Assembly: GCA_965221445.1 (NCBI GenBank)
Contig: CBDCSF010000013.1
Coordinates: 1,550,001-1,614,000, forward strand
Length of the DNA stretch: 64,000 nucleotides
Source: MPNP01 sp965221445
Lineage (GTDB): Bacteria > Pseudomonadota > Alphaproteobacteria > Rhodobacterales > Rhodobacteraceae
Direction: 5' to 3'
Every line of letters starts with the position of its first letter. Position 1 is the first letter of the stretch. The position numbers and the translations under genes were made by a program. Of the stretch, positions 17,021 through 26,298 are shown one piece after another. Under the pieces are notes generated by a model. It ran no database searches. It saw only the letters and a list, made by a program, of their open reading frames with translations, and was not told the DNA's origin.

Positions 17021-19969
17021 TTATGTTGTGTTGATAGTATAAAGCTCCTTGATTATCTTGTCGGTTATTGTGGAGTTTCCTGTACCTTTGTACCCTCCTT
17101 GCCCATTATTCTCCCAGTGCTTCATGTTCAGTAATTTGTCCTTTGCTGTACCAGCAGGAAATCTCCTACACAATTTTTTACGACCATCCGTTACTCCGAA
17201 TGTTTCATAAACGAGACCTCTTAACAAGGCATCCTCAGAGGTAGTGGAAAACTCCCACAACTCATCCGAGCAGAGTTTTAAATATAGTTTTTGGATTATC
17301 GTACCTTCCTTTGTTCGGAATATACCCAATAGTGGAGAGCCTTCTGTCATAGGACCAGTGAGTTCCTGTAACAAAATATCTTCTGATACCTTCGTTAACG
17401 GAAACCACTTTCGGATGCCCCTGACCTCCCTCGGTAATTGATTGCCGAAAACCAGTACAGTTGATGCCAAGTTCAGGAATTCGGAATTAAAATCATTAAC
17501 AAATTGTGAAGCCAGGGTTATACGAAAGTTCCTTTTTCTGCCTTCTCGGGCATCTCTGATCAATTGGTTATTTATTTCCTTGACACTGCTGGCCCGATGA
17601 TACTCATCTATACAGAAAAATTTTGACTGTCCCTTATCCGTTCTTGCTCTTTGCAAATGATACCCAGAATATTTGTCTGGTATATCCTCCTTCTCTATCA
17701 ACGATAATATTTCCCCTTCATCCACCTCCCAATTTCTAATGGCAACATGACGTGCCAACATAAACATCAAAGATGAACATCTTTGGGAGCCCGTATCCCG
17801 GGTCTGATTTAGTACCTCGGCGACATCTATGGCCATGACCCTTGCTTCACCCAAATCAAATCTGGTTGGATGGGCTATTATGGGAAAATCTCTTACTGCC
17901 TCTGAAAACCTAATTTGCAAGTGGGATGTTAAATCCACGATTCCCCTTTCTGTACTGTCATCTTCATGGTAAGTTAAATTGGTAAAGTGTGGAAAATGAA
18001 GCACCTGAATTAGGTCGGTGAGAATGGGAACTGCCTGTGTTTGGGCAAGGTTGGCCTCTTTGGGATAACCCTGCTCGAAAAGCCAATCGGTTACTTCCCA
18101 CCATGTACTATGGTCATTGACCGAAAACCCTGTCTTTTCCAACAAGTGATCAATGATTTCATCTTCCCCGGGATAATATCTTTTTGGAGAGCCCCAATCT
18201 GAATAATGTTCATATGTTTTCTCTATGAGTAGTCCCAAGAATCCATCCAGATCAATTGTGGTATTCAGTGAGGTATCATTAGCGAGAATGGAAATGAAAT
18301 TTATTAGAAATTGTCGGTGGTTGTTTAGGGGTTTACGAAACCCCAATGGAGTATCAAAAGGATTGATGGCATTCTCAGGGAGAAGCTTGAATTCCACGTG
18401 AGCAGCTTCGTTTTTTCGTCCGGCTGGAAGGGCTTCTTGCAAAATTCTGATTAAACCTTTGGAAGAATTTCCAACATCAACAATTACCATTTTGGGAAGC
18501 TCTTCCCTATTTATTTCCATGGAAGATCCCGCAAGAACACTTCCCAAATTCAATGCGTTCATGGCGACGGACTTGCCCGTTCCAGAAGACCCTATCAGTA
18601 TCTCAATCCAACTGTTCTGAAGTGCCGATCCTCTTTGATAGGGCCAGCACACACCATCGGCAGTACGGAACATGATTTCTCCCATCAACCAAGGGCTGGC
18701 TTGTCTGGCAAGGGGAAAGAGGTTCAATGATTCTCCCATCGGTACCAGAACTTCTGGGGCGGTACTTATTGGTCCGAAACCCGGAACAGTACACAAGATC
18801 GTGGCAACTGGATCACCCGTTATCCTATCGGTAGAGATATTTCCCCATTGTTCCACTGTTCTTCTCAAAAAGGATAGATATTGACGCAGTTTTTTTATTT
18901 CCCCATTGTCAGCCCATGTTGAAAAACCAATTCTAAGCCTAATCAAATCTTCAGGTACTGTTACGTCTTTCATCATCTCAAATGCTGATCTAATGTTTCT
19001 GTGCCTGACCGGATTGGTAAAGCCAAAGAATTTTACATACTGTTCCTTAACTTTCATTGTGTTCGGTTTTAGACCATCAAATTTGAAGGAACATCTAAAT
19101 GGAATTTCCGGATGCGTATCAGAAACAGCTTGGATAAGGTCGTTGAATGAACTTGTGAACTCTGGAAACAGGGAAACATCAAAACCTCCAAAGGCATTAT
19201 CTCCTAGTAAAACAAGGTTCTGGTCAAGGATATGGACATCCTCCCTAGCTAACTCCCAATCAAGGGTACCTTGTAATCTTGTACCCGAAATTTCTGGTAC
19301 CCGGAATAAGTTTGGATAGAGTCCCAGCCTAACTTGGTACAGGTATTGTTTTACATCCAACAGGTTAATTTCAAACCCCCTTGAGGACAAATCTCTAGCT
19401 AGGCAATCAACCAGGGAAAGATGCTTTTCATATGAGTTATTCCCTTGCCGCAAGGGATCCATATGACGTGCTTCATGGTTTCGGTTTTGTTTACCCCCTT
19501 TCAGCAATGAACTCCAAGTATACAGGGTCAGGAGTACGGTTTCCTGGGCCAATTCTTCACATTGCAACCGAAATTGTTCCTGTAGAAAATCATCCAGGTT
19601 TAACCCCCGTTTGAGGCATCGTTTCCTTCTGATTTCCATGTTACCTTTGAGTGTTTCCCTTAAGGCCTCTGGACTTCGTACATATGTTACCTCAAATGAA
19701 TGCTGGCCATGCTTTAAAAAAGGCAGGAAGCAATATTTCAATTTGGGTAGAAATTCCGTTGAGGAAACGTCGGTATGAGTGACATTAGTTGACCCAATGT
19801 TAATCATTGAAGCAAGCGTGCCGTCCTTTAGACAGATGGTTCTGTTGTCTTCGGCAGCTTCCAATGGAATCATTTCCATTAAAGACGGATTGGTTATGAC
19901 ACCAACTAGTTTTGCCAGACCATCCGTCAATTTTGGAATCATGCTCGTTAGAGAATTCAACTCATTCAT
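17021..19969 (-). CDS. icmB: Type IVB secretion ATPase IcmB/DotO
   Basis: 982 residues, close to the about 1009 of Legionella IcmB. It is a VirB4-class ATPase that energises the Dot/Icm secretion apparatus at the inner membrane. Walker A is GSSGTGKSVAMNALNLG (about residues 460-475) and Walker B FFCIDEYHRASS (about 780-790). Lineage-specific segments match IcmB as I remember it: RQASPWLMGEIMFRTADG upstream of WPYQ, EALPAGRK, NAINPFDTPLGFR, TWWEVTDWLF, ARVMAIDVAEV, and ELWEFSTTSEDALLRGLVYE near the end. It overlaps icmJ by 8 bp. The order icmD-icmJ-icmB is that of Legionella. No other icm/dot gene lies in the window. Confidence 0.9.
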   Translation of the reverse strand: MNELNSLTSMIPKLTDGLAKLVGVITNPSLMEMIPLEAAEDNRTICLKDGTLASMINIGSTNVTHTDVSSTEFLPKLKYCFLPFLKHGQHSFEVTYVRSPEALRETLKGNMEIRRKRCLKRGLNLDDFLQEQFRLQCEELAQETVLLTLYTWSSLLKGGKQNRNHEARHMDPLRQGNNSYEKHLSLVDCLARDLSSRGFEINLLDVKQYLYQVRLGLYPNLFRVPEISGTRLQGTLDWELAREDVHILDQNLVLLGDNAFGGFDVSLFPEFTSSFNDLIQAVSDTHPEIPFRCSFKFDGLKPNTMKVKEQYVKFFGFTNPVRHRNIRSAFEMMKDVTVPEDLIRLRIGFSTWADNGEIKKLRQYLSFLRRTVEQWGNISTDRITGDPVATILCTVPGFGPISTAPEVLVPMGESLNLFPLARQASPWLMGEIMFRTADGVCWPYQRGSALQNSWIEILIGSSGTGKSVAMNALNLGSVLAGSSMEINREELPKMVIVDVGNSSKGLIRILQEALPAGRKNEAAHVEFKLLPENAINPFDTPLGFRKPLNNHRQFLINFISILANDTSLNTTIDLDGFLGLLIEKTYEHYSDWGSPKRYYPGEDEIIDHLLEKTGFSVNDHSTWWEVTDWLFEQGYPKEANLAQTQAVPILTDLIQVLHFPHFTNLTYHEDDSTERGIVDLTSHLQIRFSEAVRDFPIIAHPTRFDLGEARVMAIDVAEVLNQTRDTGSQRCSSLMFMLARHVAIRNWEVDEGEILSLIEKEDIPDKYSGYHLQRARTDKGQSKFFCIDEYHRASSVKEINNQLIRDAREGRKRNFRITLASQFVNDFNSEFLNLASTVLVFGNQLPREVRGIRKWFPLTKVSEDILLQELTGPMTEGSPLLGIFRTKEGTIIQKLYLKLCSDELWEFSTTSEDALLRGLVYETFGVTDGRKKLCRRFPAGTAKDKLLNMKHWENNGQGGYKGTGNSTITDKIIKELYTINTT

Positions 19970-20765
19970 AAATTGAACTCCCTATTTCACTAAGTCTTTC
20001 AGTGACGGTGGTATTGGAATCCATTAGTCGGATCAGATAATCTTCGGGATCTCCACCGCCATCCCAAAAATTGATTTTAGATTCCTGGGCAAGGTCAATG
20101 AATTTTCCTTCTGACCAATAACTTAAAGAAGCAGATTGACGTTTCCGGTATACGTAGGAATTGTTGACCGCTGTAGGCCAAAAGCGTACAAAACCATCAA
20201 GCTCCCTGATTATAGGCCAAAAATTTTGAGGCTCTCTGAAACGACGTATTGTATGGAGAGATTCTAAAAGCCCTCCAACATCTGAACTTCCAAGAATGTC
20301 AGCAAGTATGACTTCCCGTCGACCAACCCTTTCGAGAATATTTTCTGCCGAATCATAATAATCCGGTATATGTCCTAAGGGTATAGAATAAAATACAGTC
20401 CACGCCATTCTGGTGACCATTTCCTGGGGTATCCCGGGTAACCAAAAAAGTCTGAGACGTCCTCTTAAGGACGCCCATATCGGATGTTTCAGATTGTGAC
20501 AGAATTGACAAATCGTTGATAATTCTTGAACTGCACAGTGAGGTTTGTGAACTGCATGGTCAACTTCCATAAAACCTGGAATTCTGACCTTGCAGTTTTG
20601 ACAGGTCCAATTATCCCTCTTAAAACTTGCCTGAATTTCAGCCAGAGAACCGGAGTATAATTGGGCATGATATCTGGAACCGAAAGAAGCCTCTTCAGGG
20701 CCCATCTGGAGCATTTGTTCCAATAAACCAGTCATCTTACTAATTGATATTCCTAAGTGATCCAT
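19962..20765 (-). CDS. icmJ: Type IVB secretion protein IcmJ/DotN (HNH-like zinc protein)
   Basis: 267 residues from ATG 20765; an ATG at 20735, just after the icmD stop, is an alternative. An HNH-like zinc knuckle is visible: C55-x2-C58, VDH at 68-70, and C86-x2-C89 (TCQNC, MEVDHAVHKPHC, TICQFCHNLKH). DotN has this fold and belongs to the coupling complex that recruits effectors. It lies between icmD and icmB exactly as in Legionella and overlaps icmB, which supports the call over a homing-type HNH nuclease. The C-terminal 150 residues (FREPQNFWPIIRELDG, LSYWSEGKFIDLAQ) match my memory of the family less closely. Confidence 0.85.
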   Translation of the reverse strand: MDHLGISISKMTGLLEQMLQMGPEEASFGSRYHAQLYSGSLAEIQASFKRDNWTCQNCKVRIPGFMEVDHAVHKPHCAVQELSTICQFCHNLKHPIWASLRGRLRLFWLPGIPQEMVTRMAWTVFYSIPLGHIPDYYDSAENILERVGRREVILADILGSSDVGGLLESLHTIRRFREPQNFWPIIRELDGFVRFWPTAVNNSYVYRKRQSASLSYWSEGKFIDLAQESKINFWDGGGDPEDYLIRLMDSNTTVTERLSEIGSSIYE

Positions 20766-21111
20766 CTACTGAAACATTGGCTGCACCATTACCAAAAAGT
20801 GAACCTATTCCTACTCCCAGAGTTGTTGGAATGGCAACCATGGCCGCACCCACAAATACCAGGGTAAATGCTGTTGATAAACGGGCAGATGGATCATTGG
20901 GGTTGACTGCATGCTGTCTGAATTTAAGAAGTCCCAGAAGAGCTATTCCTATACCGAGCAGGAAGGCTGCCGCCCCGATTAAGTCAGCTATGTCGCCCAC
21001 CTGACTTTGAAGTTCTGAAGCCATGTCCCCAATGTTGTTTACCTGGGCAAGGGTAGAATTTGCCCATAGCAGATAAAGGGATATTGATAAAACCACAGAT
21101 ATTTGTCGCAT
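20740..21111 (-). CDS. icmD: Type IVB secretion membrane protein IcmD/DotP
   Basis: 123 residues: a signal peptide (SVVLSISLYLLWANSTLA), then two membrane segments (about 40-60, LIGAAAFLLGIGIALLGLL, and 83-103, TLVFVGAAMVAIPTTLGVGI). Between them LKFRQHAVNPND corresponds to the KFKQHKDNP stretch remembered from Legionella IcmD, and the protein has the small size of that family. It is an inner-membrane component needed for Dot/Icm function. It is the first gene of the icmDJB unit and its start faces the 321-bp region divergent from the GcrA-like gene. Confidence 0.82.
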   Translation of the reverse strand: MRQISVVLSISLYLLWANSTLAQVNNIGDMASELQSQVGDIADLIGAAAFLLGIGIALLGLLKFRQHAVNPNDPSARLSTAFTLVFVGAAMVAIPTTLGVGIGSLFGNGAANVSVDGSLRNIN

Positions 21112-21432
21112 GTTTTCACCTTTTAAAATAGAAACTAGTCTGGACAGGTACTGAACCTAAGGCTTACCTTGCATGTTCTGGTGTAAGTATTGAGGTTTTT
21201 TTACCAGGTTAAAATTTTAATTGTGGATAAAGCCAATCACCTACCGAATTAATATTTATCAGGGTCAGATTTCTTATTTCGGTTTCCGGGTGAGTGTCGG
21301 AGAAATTCATTGTTGATTTACCTCTTTTATCAGGCACATTTTTTGTGTCATTTCGCTGTTTTTGGACCGCTTGAAATATTTCCAACCAACTGAAATTTAT
21401 TTCCCAGACTTAATTTTGAGGAGATACCAGGA
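21112..21432. promoter_or_regulatory. Divergent intergenic region, icmD / GcrA-like gene
   Basis: 321 bp without an ORF separates the two divergent units and must hold both promoters. I could not identify a confident -35/-10 pair or an operator. GCAGTT-free AT-rich stretches occur near 21215-21245 and 21318-21350. The neighbouring GcrA-like gene is a candidate regulator acting here. Confidence 0.4.
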
Positions 21433-21810
21433 ATGGCTATAAACAGAAAAAAGCTCCTGTCTGAAACCAAATCCAAACGGAATTTTTGGAAAAATGACGA
21501 TATCAAGATTCTAACAGATCTTTGGATACAGGACGTACCAGCAACATATATTGCCCAAATCTTGAAAAGATCGCCCAATGCCATCGAGGTAAAAGCCTTG
21601 AGAATTGGTTTGGAACCTCGAAGAAGTGAGCTTAAACTGGTTAGGAGTGCAAAAGGTAAAAGAGCTAGAGTCAGACCCTGTATGACCTGTAAAGCTCTCT
21701 TTTTTTCAGCTGGATCAGGCAATCGAATTTGTACCACCTGCAAGGAGAATCCCCTATGGAATTCTGGTAATGATCTTCATCTGACCTTTGAAGATATCCA
21801 CTTGGATTAA
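21433..21810 (+). CDS. GcrA-like DNA-binding protein with C-terminal zinc knuckle
   Basis: 125 residues. The N-terminal half (FWKNDDIKILTDLWIQDVPA, then TYIAQILKRSPNAIEVKALRIGL) has the Trp-rich helix-turn-helix of the GcrA/Myb-like family, which in Alphaproteobacteria binds sigma70 and methylated promoters. The C-terminal half contains CMTCKALFFSAGSGNRICTTCK, a CxxC...CxxC knuckle often found in small phage and plasmid regulators. This suggests a mobile-element paralogue rather than the housekeeping GcrA. It is followed after 18 bp by the primase-like gene, with which it probably forms an operon. Confidence 0.7.
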   Translation: MAINRKKLLSETKSKRNFWKNDDIKILTDLWIQDVPATYIAQILKRSPNAIEVKALRIGLEPRRSELKLVRSAKGKRARVRPCMTCKALFFSAGSGNRICTTCKENPLWNSGNDLHLTFEDIHLD

Positions 21811-21828
21811 TTTTCGAAAGGGTCTAGG

Positions 21829-23031
21829 GTGACAAAATTTCGTACTGGACCCTTTATGCCCAAAATCAGCCAAAACCTTATTGATGAGGTTATAAGCAAA
21901 GTTCCCCTCCATGAAGTTATAGCCAGGGAAACTGGAACGGTTTTTAAGCCAAGCAAAGAAGGTTTTAAGGGTCTTTGTCCCTTTCACAGGGAAAAATCTC
22001 CTTCCTTTGTAATCTACAATTCCCCCAAACCAAATTATATCTGCTTTGGGGCTGGTTGTGGTGAAAAAGGGAATGTACTTACCTTCCTAATGAAATGGAA
22101 GGGAATTGGATTCAGGGAGGCTTTTGACTACGCCAGGGAGTTCGCAAACATACCGTTGGAAGAGTATTCACCATCTGTTTACAAACCGGATTTACCTACT
22201 GCAAAACCAGTTCAGTATATACCCTGGAATTTACCTGTAATAAGTCCCGAAATTGAACTTCCGGCAGTAGGAGAATCCATACTGGTACACAATCCCAGAA
22301 AGGGAACAACTCACTTGAATACACCTTCACATGTCCATGTCTACCGTACCACCAATGGTGATCCTTTATTGATTGTTCTCCGGTTTAATCGGCAAGGTGG
22401 CGGAAAATATTTTCACCAGGTAACATGGCAAAAGGGTGGTATCCCAGCCCATCCAAACCTCAAGGGACATTGGTACCAAATTGCTTTTGAAACAAATATG
22501 CAGAGACCCCTCTATGGAATGCAGGATATACCTCAATGGCTACAAATGAACGGACGCTTTATTCTCTTTGTTGAGGGTGAGAAAACAAGAGATGCAGCAG
22601 CTAAAATGCTACCTATAGACCGGCTGGGTATCTTGGTACTTTGTAATTTGGGTAGTACCGGAGCCATCAATAAAATTGACTGGTCATCTTTAATGGAAGC
22701 TCTGCAAACCTCTTCTTCCAAAGACAAACCAATAAGTATCATCCTTTGGCCTGATGCCGATGCGATACTTGACAGATTTGATGGAACAACCGTAGATCCT
22801 CAGGAAATATTCGTGACCAAATGGCAATCGGAAATGCTCAAGGGTATGGAGGAATATGGGATTGATCCTCATTCAATCCAATTCCGTAAGGTCTCACCTG
22901 AAAAGGATAGGGAGTCGGGATGGGATTTGGCGGACGCACTACAGGAAGGATGGTCAAATAATGATTTTATCAAATGGTATTTGGATAACAGTTGTACCAT
23001 AACAAATAATGATCCAATTTCAGGGAACTGA
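21829..23031 (+). CDS. CHC2 zinc-finger primase-like protein
   Basis: 400 residues from GTG 21829; ATG 21856 (MPKISQNLIDEV) is an alternative and resembles DnaG N-termini. The zinc-binding domain is clear: LCPFHREKSPSF (CxxH) and NYICFGAGCGEKG (CxxxxC), residues about 47-80. A TOPRIM-like segment follows (LFVEGEKTRDAA, SIILWPDADA). It is shorter than DnaG, at about 600 residues, and lacks a helicase-binding domain, as in primases encoded by plasmids and integrative elements. Next to icmDJB it suggests that the block derives from a conjugative element that carried its own replication gene. Confidence 0.78.
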   Translation: MTKFRTGPFMPKISQNLIDEVISKVPLHEVIARETGTVFKPSKEGFKGLCPFHREKSPSFVIYNSPKPNYICFGAGCGEKGNVLTFLMKWKGIGFREAFDYAREFANIPLEEYSPSVYKPDLPTAKPVQYIPWNLPVISPEIELPAVGESILVHNPRKGTTHLNTPSHVHVYRTTNGDPLLIVLRFNRQGGGKYFHQVTWQKGGIPAHPNLKGHWYQIAFETNMQRPLYGMQDIPQWLQMNGRFILFVEGEKTRDAAAKMLPIDRLGILVLCNLGSTGAINKIDWSSLMEALQTSSSKDKPISIILWPDADAILDRFDGTTVDPQEIFVTKWQSEMLKGMEEYGIDPHSIQFRKVSPEKDRESGWDLADALQEGWSNNDFIKWYLDNSCTITNNDPISGN

Positions 23032-23034
23032 ATA

Positions 23035-23613
23035 TTAAAAATTTTGGTTGATGTGCCTCTCCACACTTGCAATCAAATCACCTTCTTCCAACGGTCCTAC
23101 TGTCAATTCAGAAACACCTAAATCAGTTAGGCAAAGCATAAGGCGACTGTCTGTCAGAATGATAGAAGAATCCCCTTCCCTGATAATTGTTATGTGAATA
23201 GTTTGCTCTGGCCCAACACACTCTATAAGGGGAATGACCTCCTCAATAAACCCTACCCCTGAAATAATTGAAGGGATCTTTTTCCTTTTGTTTCGGTCTA
23301 CCCGCTGGAGAACTCTTGTACCTAGATAGGATTTGCCAAATTTGGGTTTGATAATGTTTTCACTAAAATTTATATATGCTTCTCGGGGAGTTAATCCGTC
23401 GAACAAATCATTGGGTACGTCCTTGGAATCTTCAAAATGAAAAATTGATAAACCCTTGGATAAGCCATAATGTTTGTGAGTTTCTGTTTTCAAGATATCC
23501 GAAAGGGCAAAGTGATCTCCGTTAAAATGTGTTGACAAGAATGCTCCAGCCCTGTTTTTTCCAGTTCTGGGTAGACCAGATATTAAAAACAGAAGGGGGG
23601 TGGTAAGGGGCAT
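23035..23613 (-). CDS. P-loop kinase, deoxynucleotide-monophosphate-kinase-like
   Basis: 192 residues. The N-terminal GLPRTGKNRAG is a Walker A of the GxxxxGKN type seen in deoxynucleotide monophosphate kinases. HFALSDILKTETHKHYGL and LTPREAYINFSENIIKPKFG resemble their substrate-binding helices. The stop lies 4 bp from the convergent primase-like stop. It could be a phage-type dNMP kinase or another small P-loop enzyme. It marks the right edge of the accessory island before galU. Confidence 0.55.
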   Translation of the reverse strand: MPLTTPLLFLISGLPRTGKNRAGAFLSTHFNGDHFALSDILKTETHKHYGLSKGLSIFHFEDSKDVPNDLFDGLTPREAYINFSENIIKPKFGKSYLGTRVLQRVDRNKRKKIPSIISGVGFIEEVIPLIECVGPEQTIHITIIREGDSSIILTDSRLMLCLTDLGVSELTVGPLEEGDLIASVERHINQNF

Positions 23614-23701
23614 TGTGTTAGTAATCTAAGGGTATTTCAATTTGTTGCGACAACGCAATCAATAATTCGACAAATTTATTGCAACTCAAAGAGTAGAAAT
23701 T

Positions 23702-24580
23702 ATGATAACAAAAGTCAAAAAAGCCATTTTCCCGGTTGCCGGCCTGGGAACAAGGTTTTTACCTGCTACTAAATCTATCCCCAAGGAAATAATGACCCTC
23801 GTGGACCGCCCCCTAATCCAGTATTCACTGGAGGAGGCCAAAGAGGCAGGGATTGAAGAATTCATCTTTGTTACTTCAAGAGGTAAAGGAGCGCTGGAAG
23901 ATTATTTCGACCGCTCTCCCATTCTGGAAAATCACCTTCGGAAAAAGGGAAACAAAGATCTTCTCCAGATTGTCGAGGAGACCACACTCGACAGTGGAGC
24001 TATTGCCTATATCCGACAACATTACCCCAAGGGATTGGGGCATGCAGTTTGGTGTGCCAGACAATTAATTGGCAATGAACCCTTTGCCGTTATATTGACC
24101 GATGATGTTATAATTTCAGAGCAACCGGTTCTTGGTCAGATGATTGCTGCCTATGATAAACATGGAGGAACCATGGTTGGGCTCTCAAGGGTACCCCTGG
24201 ATATGGTTTCAAACTACGGTATCGTTGACCCTGATACTACTGACGGAAGAGTTTTGTCCTTGAGGGGTATGGTAGAGAAACCCACTGAAGAAAATGCTCC
24301 TTCTGACCTCGCTATCATTGGACGGTATATTCTTACTCCCAGGATTTTCGAATGTCTCGAGAAGACCAAACCTGATGCTAACGGGGAAATTCAGATTACT
24401 GAAGCCATTGCCATGGAAACACACAGCAACCCTGGAGTTTTTGGGTTTGTTTTCGAAGGCCAAAGGTTCGATTGTGGCAGTAAACTTGGTTTCCTACAGG
24501 CAGGGATTTCACTTGCTCTCAAACGACCTGAACTCAAGGATAGCCTACAAAACTTCCTTAAATCGCTGGATTTGAGCTGA
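23702..24580 (+). CDS. galU: UTP-glucose-1-phosphate uridylyltransferase
   Basis: 292 residues, full length. The nucleotidyltransferase signature AGLGTRFLPATKSIPKE lies at residues 13-29, and EAKEAGIEEFIFVTSRGK, QHYPKGLGHAV and PFAVILTDDVI (metal-binding Asp) follow in the usual order. It makes UDP-glucose for envelope polysaccharides and glycolipids. It stands alone, convergent with pyk. Confidence is high for the family; closely related glucose-1-phosphate uridylyltransferases cannot be told apart further. Confidence 0.93.
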   Translation: MITKVKKAIFPVAGLGTRFLPATKSIPKEIMTLVDRPLIQYSLEEAKEAGIEEFIFVTSRGKGALEDYFDRSPILENHLRKKGNKDLLQIVEETTLDSGAIAYIRQHYPKGLGHAVWCARQLIGNEPFAVILTDDVIISEQPVLGQMIAAYDKHGGTMVGLSRVPLDMVSNYGIVDPDTTDGRVLSLRGMVEKPTEENAPSDLAIIGRYILTPRIFECLEKTKPDANGEIQITEAIAMETHSNPGVFGFVFEGQRFDCGSKLGFLQAGISLALKRPELKDSLQNFLKSLDLS

Positions 24581-24608
24581 TCGAAAATTACCTCTTGATA
24601 GAACTCGT

Positions 24609-26030
24609 TCAGTTTAAGCCAATTTTGGCTACCTGAACGATGTTGGTCGATCCAGAAACGTTAAATGGTACCCCCGCAGTAATAATTATCTGATCCTCGC
24701 CCTTGCCAAAATCCGCAAACCTTGCCACCGTAGTGGCGATTTCAACAGCGTCATCAAAACCATGGGCTGTGTCGGTGATTTCACAGTGTCCACCCCATAG
24801 TAAACACAATCTCCGTGCATATTTTTCGAAAGGGGTCATGACAATAATTGGTACCCTTGGTTTTTCTCTCGCAACCAGCCTTGCAGTGGTACCTGAATGG
24901 GTAAAACAGCAAATTGCCTTTACCTCAGTCGTCTCGGCAATTTGTCGGGCGGCTAGAGTAATGGAATCTGGAACAGTTTTTCTTTCCCCGGTACGTGAAG
25001 CTTCAAGTACCTGGCGATAGGTCGGATCCTTTTCGACTGAAATTGCCACATTGTTCATGGTCTGGATGGATTCAACGGGAAAGTTACCTACCGCCGATTC
25101 AGCAGACAGCATTACTGCATCAGATCCTTCATATATGGCCGTTGCAACATCTGAAACCTCCGCCCGGGTAGGGGTGGAGCTGTTAATCATGCTTTCCAGC
25201 ATCTGGGTAGCAACGATTACGGGTTTGGCCGCACTACGACATTTCCTGATTAGACGTTTCTGGATGGGTGGAACTGTATGGATTGGCAACTCAACTCCAA
25301 GATCTCCCCTGGCAATCATAATGCCATCAGAGGCTTCAAGGATTTCATCAAATTGATCTACGGCAGCCGGCTTCTCGACCTTGGTCATAATGGCGGCCCG
25401 TCCCTTTACAAGAGATCTGGCCTCCTTGACATCCTTGCTGCTTTGAACGAACGACAAGGCCAACCAATCTATTCCTAGCTCACATGCAAATTGTAAATCC
25501 TTGCGATCCTTTTTGGACAGAGCTGCCAGAGGCAAGATCACATCAGGGACATTCACACCCTTATGGCCGGAAATTTCACCACCTTCAACGACCTCTACAT
25601 TGGCAAAGTCATCACCGCACTCAAGAACATTCAGCCTGATTTTTCCATCATTAACAAGCAAGGTTGAATTCGGTCTGATCGCTTTGAAAATCTCTGGATG
25701 GGGAAGGCAAACCCTCTCCTTATCACCCTCTGAAGGATCAAGATCAAGACGAAACCTGTCATTTTTTTCAAGAATTTCATGTCCATTCCTGAAGGTTCCT
25801 ATTCTTAGTTTAGGTCCCTGCAAATCGACCACTATCCCAATGGGGCGTTTAAATTCGTTTTCTATTTCCCGAATGATACCGTGCAGTTTCTTTATTGCCT
25901 GGTGATCGCCATGGCTCATATTCAAACGGAATAAATCAGCACCAGCAACAAACATGGCCTTGATGGCGTCATAACTATTTGAGGCCGGACCAAGAGTGGC
26001 TACAATTTTTAGATTACGTGATCTTTTCAA
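24609..26030 (-). CDS. pyk: Pyruvate kinase
   Basis: 473 residues. The N-terminus KIVATLGPASNS and LFRLNMSHGDH binds substrate. IMTKVEKPAAVDQFDEIL followed by IMIARGDLGVELP carries the catalytic Lys and metal-binding Glu/Asp. KPVIVATQMLESMINS and PTRAEVSDVATAIYEGSDAVMLSAES are signature blocks, and a C-terminal allosteric domain ends in VSGSTNIVQVAKIGLN. It converts phosphoenolpyruvate and ADP to pyruvate and ATP in glycolysis. It is convergent with galU and divergent from pheT across a repeat-rich region. Confidence 0.96.
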   Translation of the reverse strand: MKRSRNLKIVATLGPASNSYDAIKAMFVAGADLFRLNMSHGDHQAIKKLHGIIREIENEFKRPIGIVVDLQGPKLRIGTFRNGHEILEKNDRFRLDLDPSEGDKERVCLPHPEIFKAIRPNSTLLVNDGKIRLNVLECGDDFANVEVVEGGEISGHKGVNVPDVILPLAALSKKDRKDLQFACELGIDWLALSFVQSSKDVKEARSLVKGRAAIMTKVEKPAAVDQFDEILEASDGIMIARGDLGVELPIHTVPPIQKRLIRKCRSAAKPVIVATQMLESMINSSTPTRAEVSDVATAIYEGSDAVMLSAESAVGNFPVESIQTMNNVAISVEKDPTYRQVLEASRTGERKTVPDSITLAARQIAETTEVKAICCFTHSGTTARLVAREKPRVPIIVMTPFEKYARRLCLLWGGHCEITDTAHGFDDAVEIATTVARFADFGKGEDQIIITAGVPFNVSGSTNIVQVAKIGLN

Positions 26031-26177
26031 GGTGAGTTCCTTATACAGGGATTGCCTACTAGTAGGCCAGTTTCAAATTCATCGGCATTCTAGAAATATC
26101 AAAGGGTTAATGCAACCATTGCTATATGAAGCAATTCTCTTGATAAGACCAAATTTATGTGAAATTGTGCCTCCTTG

Positions 26178-26292
26178 TAGATTGACCGGTACTAATATCA
26201 TAAATAATTTGTTGATTTTGATACAACCGATTCTATTTTTTGATCGTGACCGACATCATCCTTTTGATGCAACCCACACACCGGTCAATCTA
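26178..26292. mobile_element. MITE-like element with 13-bp perfect inverted termini
   Basis: TAGATTGACCGGT (26178-26190) and ACCGGTCAATCTA (26280-26292) are perfect inverted repeats with TA at both outer ends, as expected for a TA target duplication. The element is 115 bp and non-coding, similar in size to the two IS630-type MITEs in this window but with unrelated ends. It could instead be a structured leader or operator pair. Confidence 0.4.
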
Positions 26293-26298
26293 GAGATT

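Noticed and set aside
19962..20765. Reading the HNH-like protein as a homing or restriction endonuclease
   Set aside because: Its position between icmD and icmB, overlaps on both sides and size fit IcmJ/DotN better.
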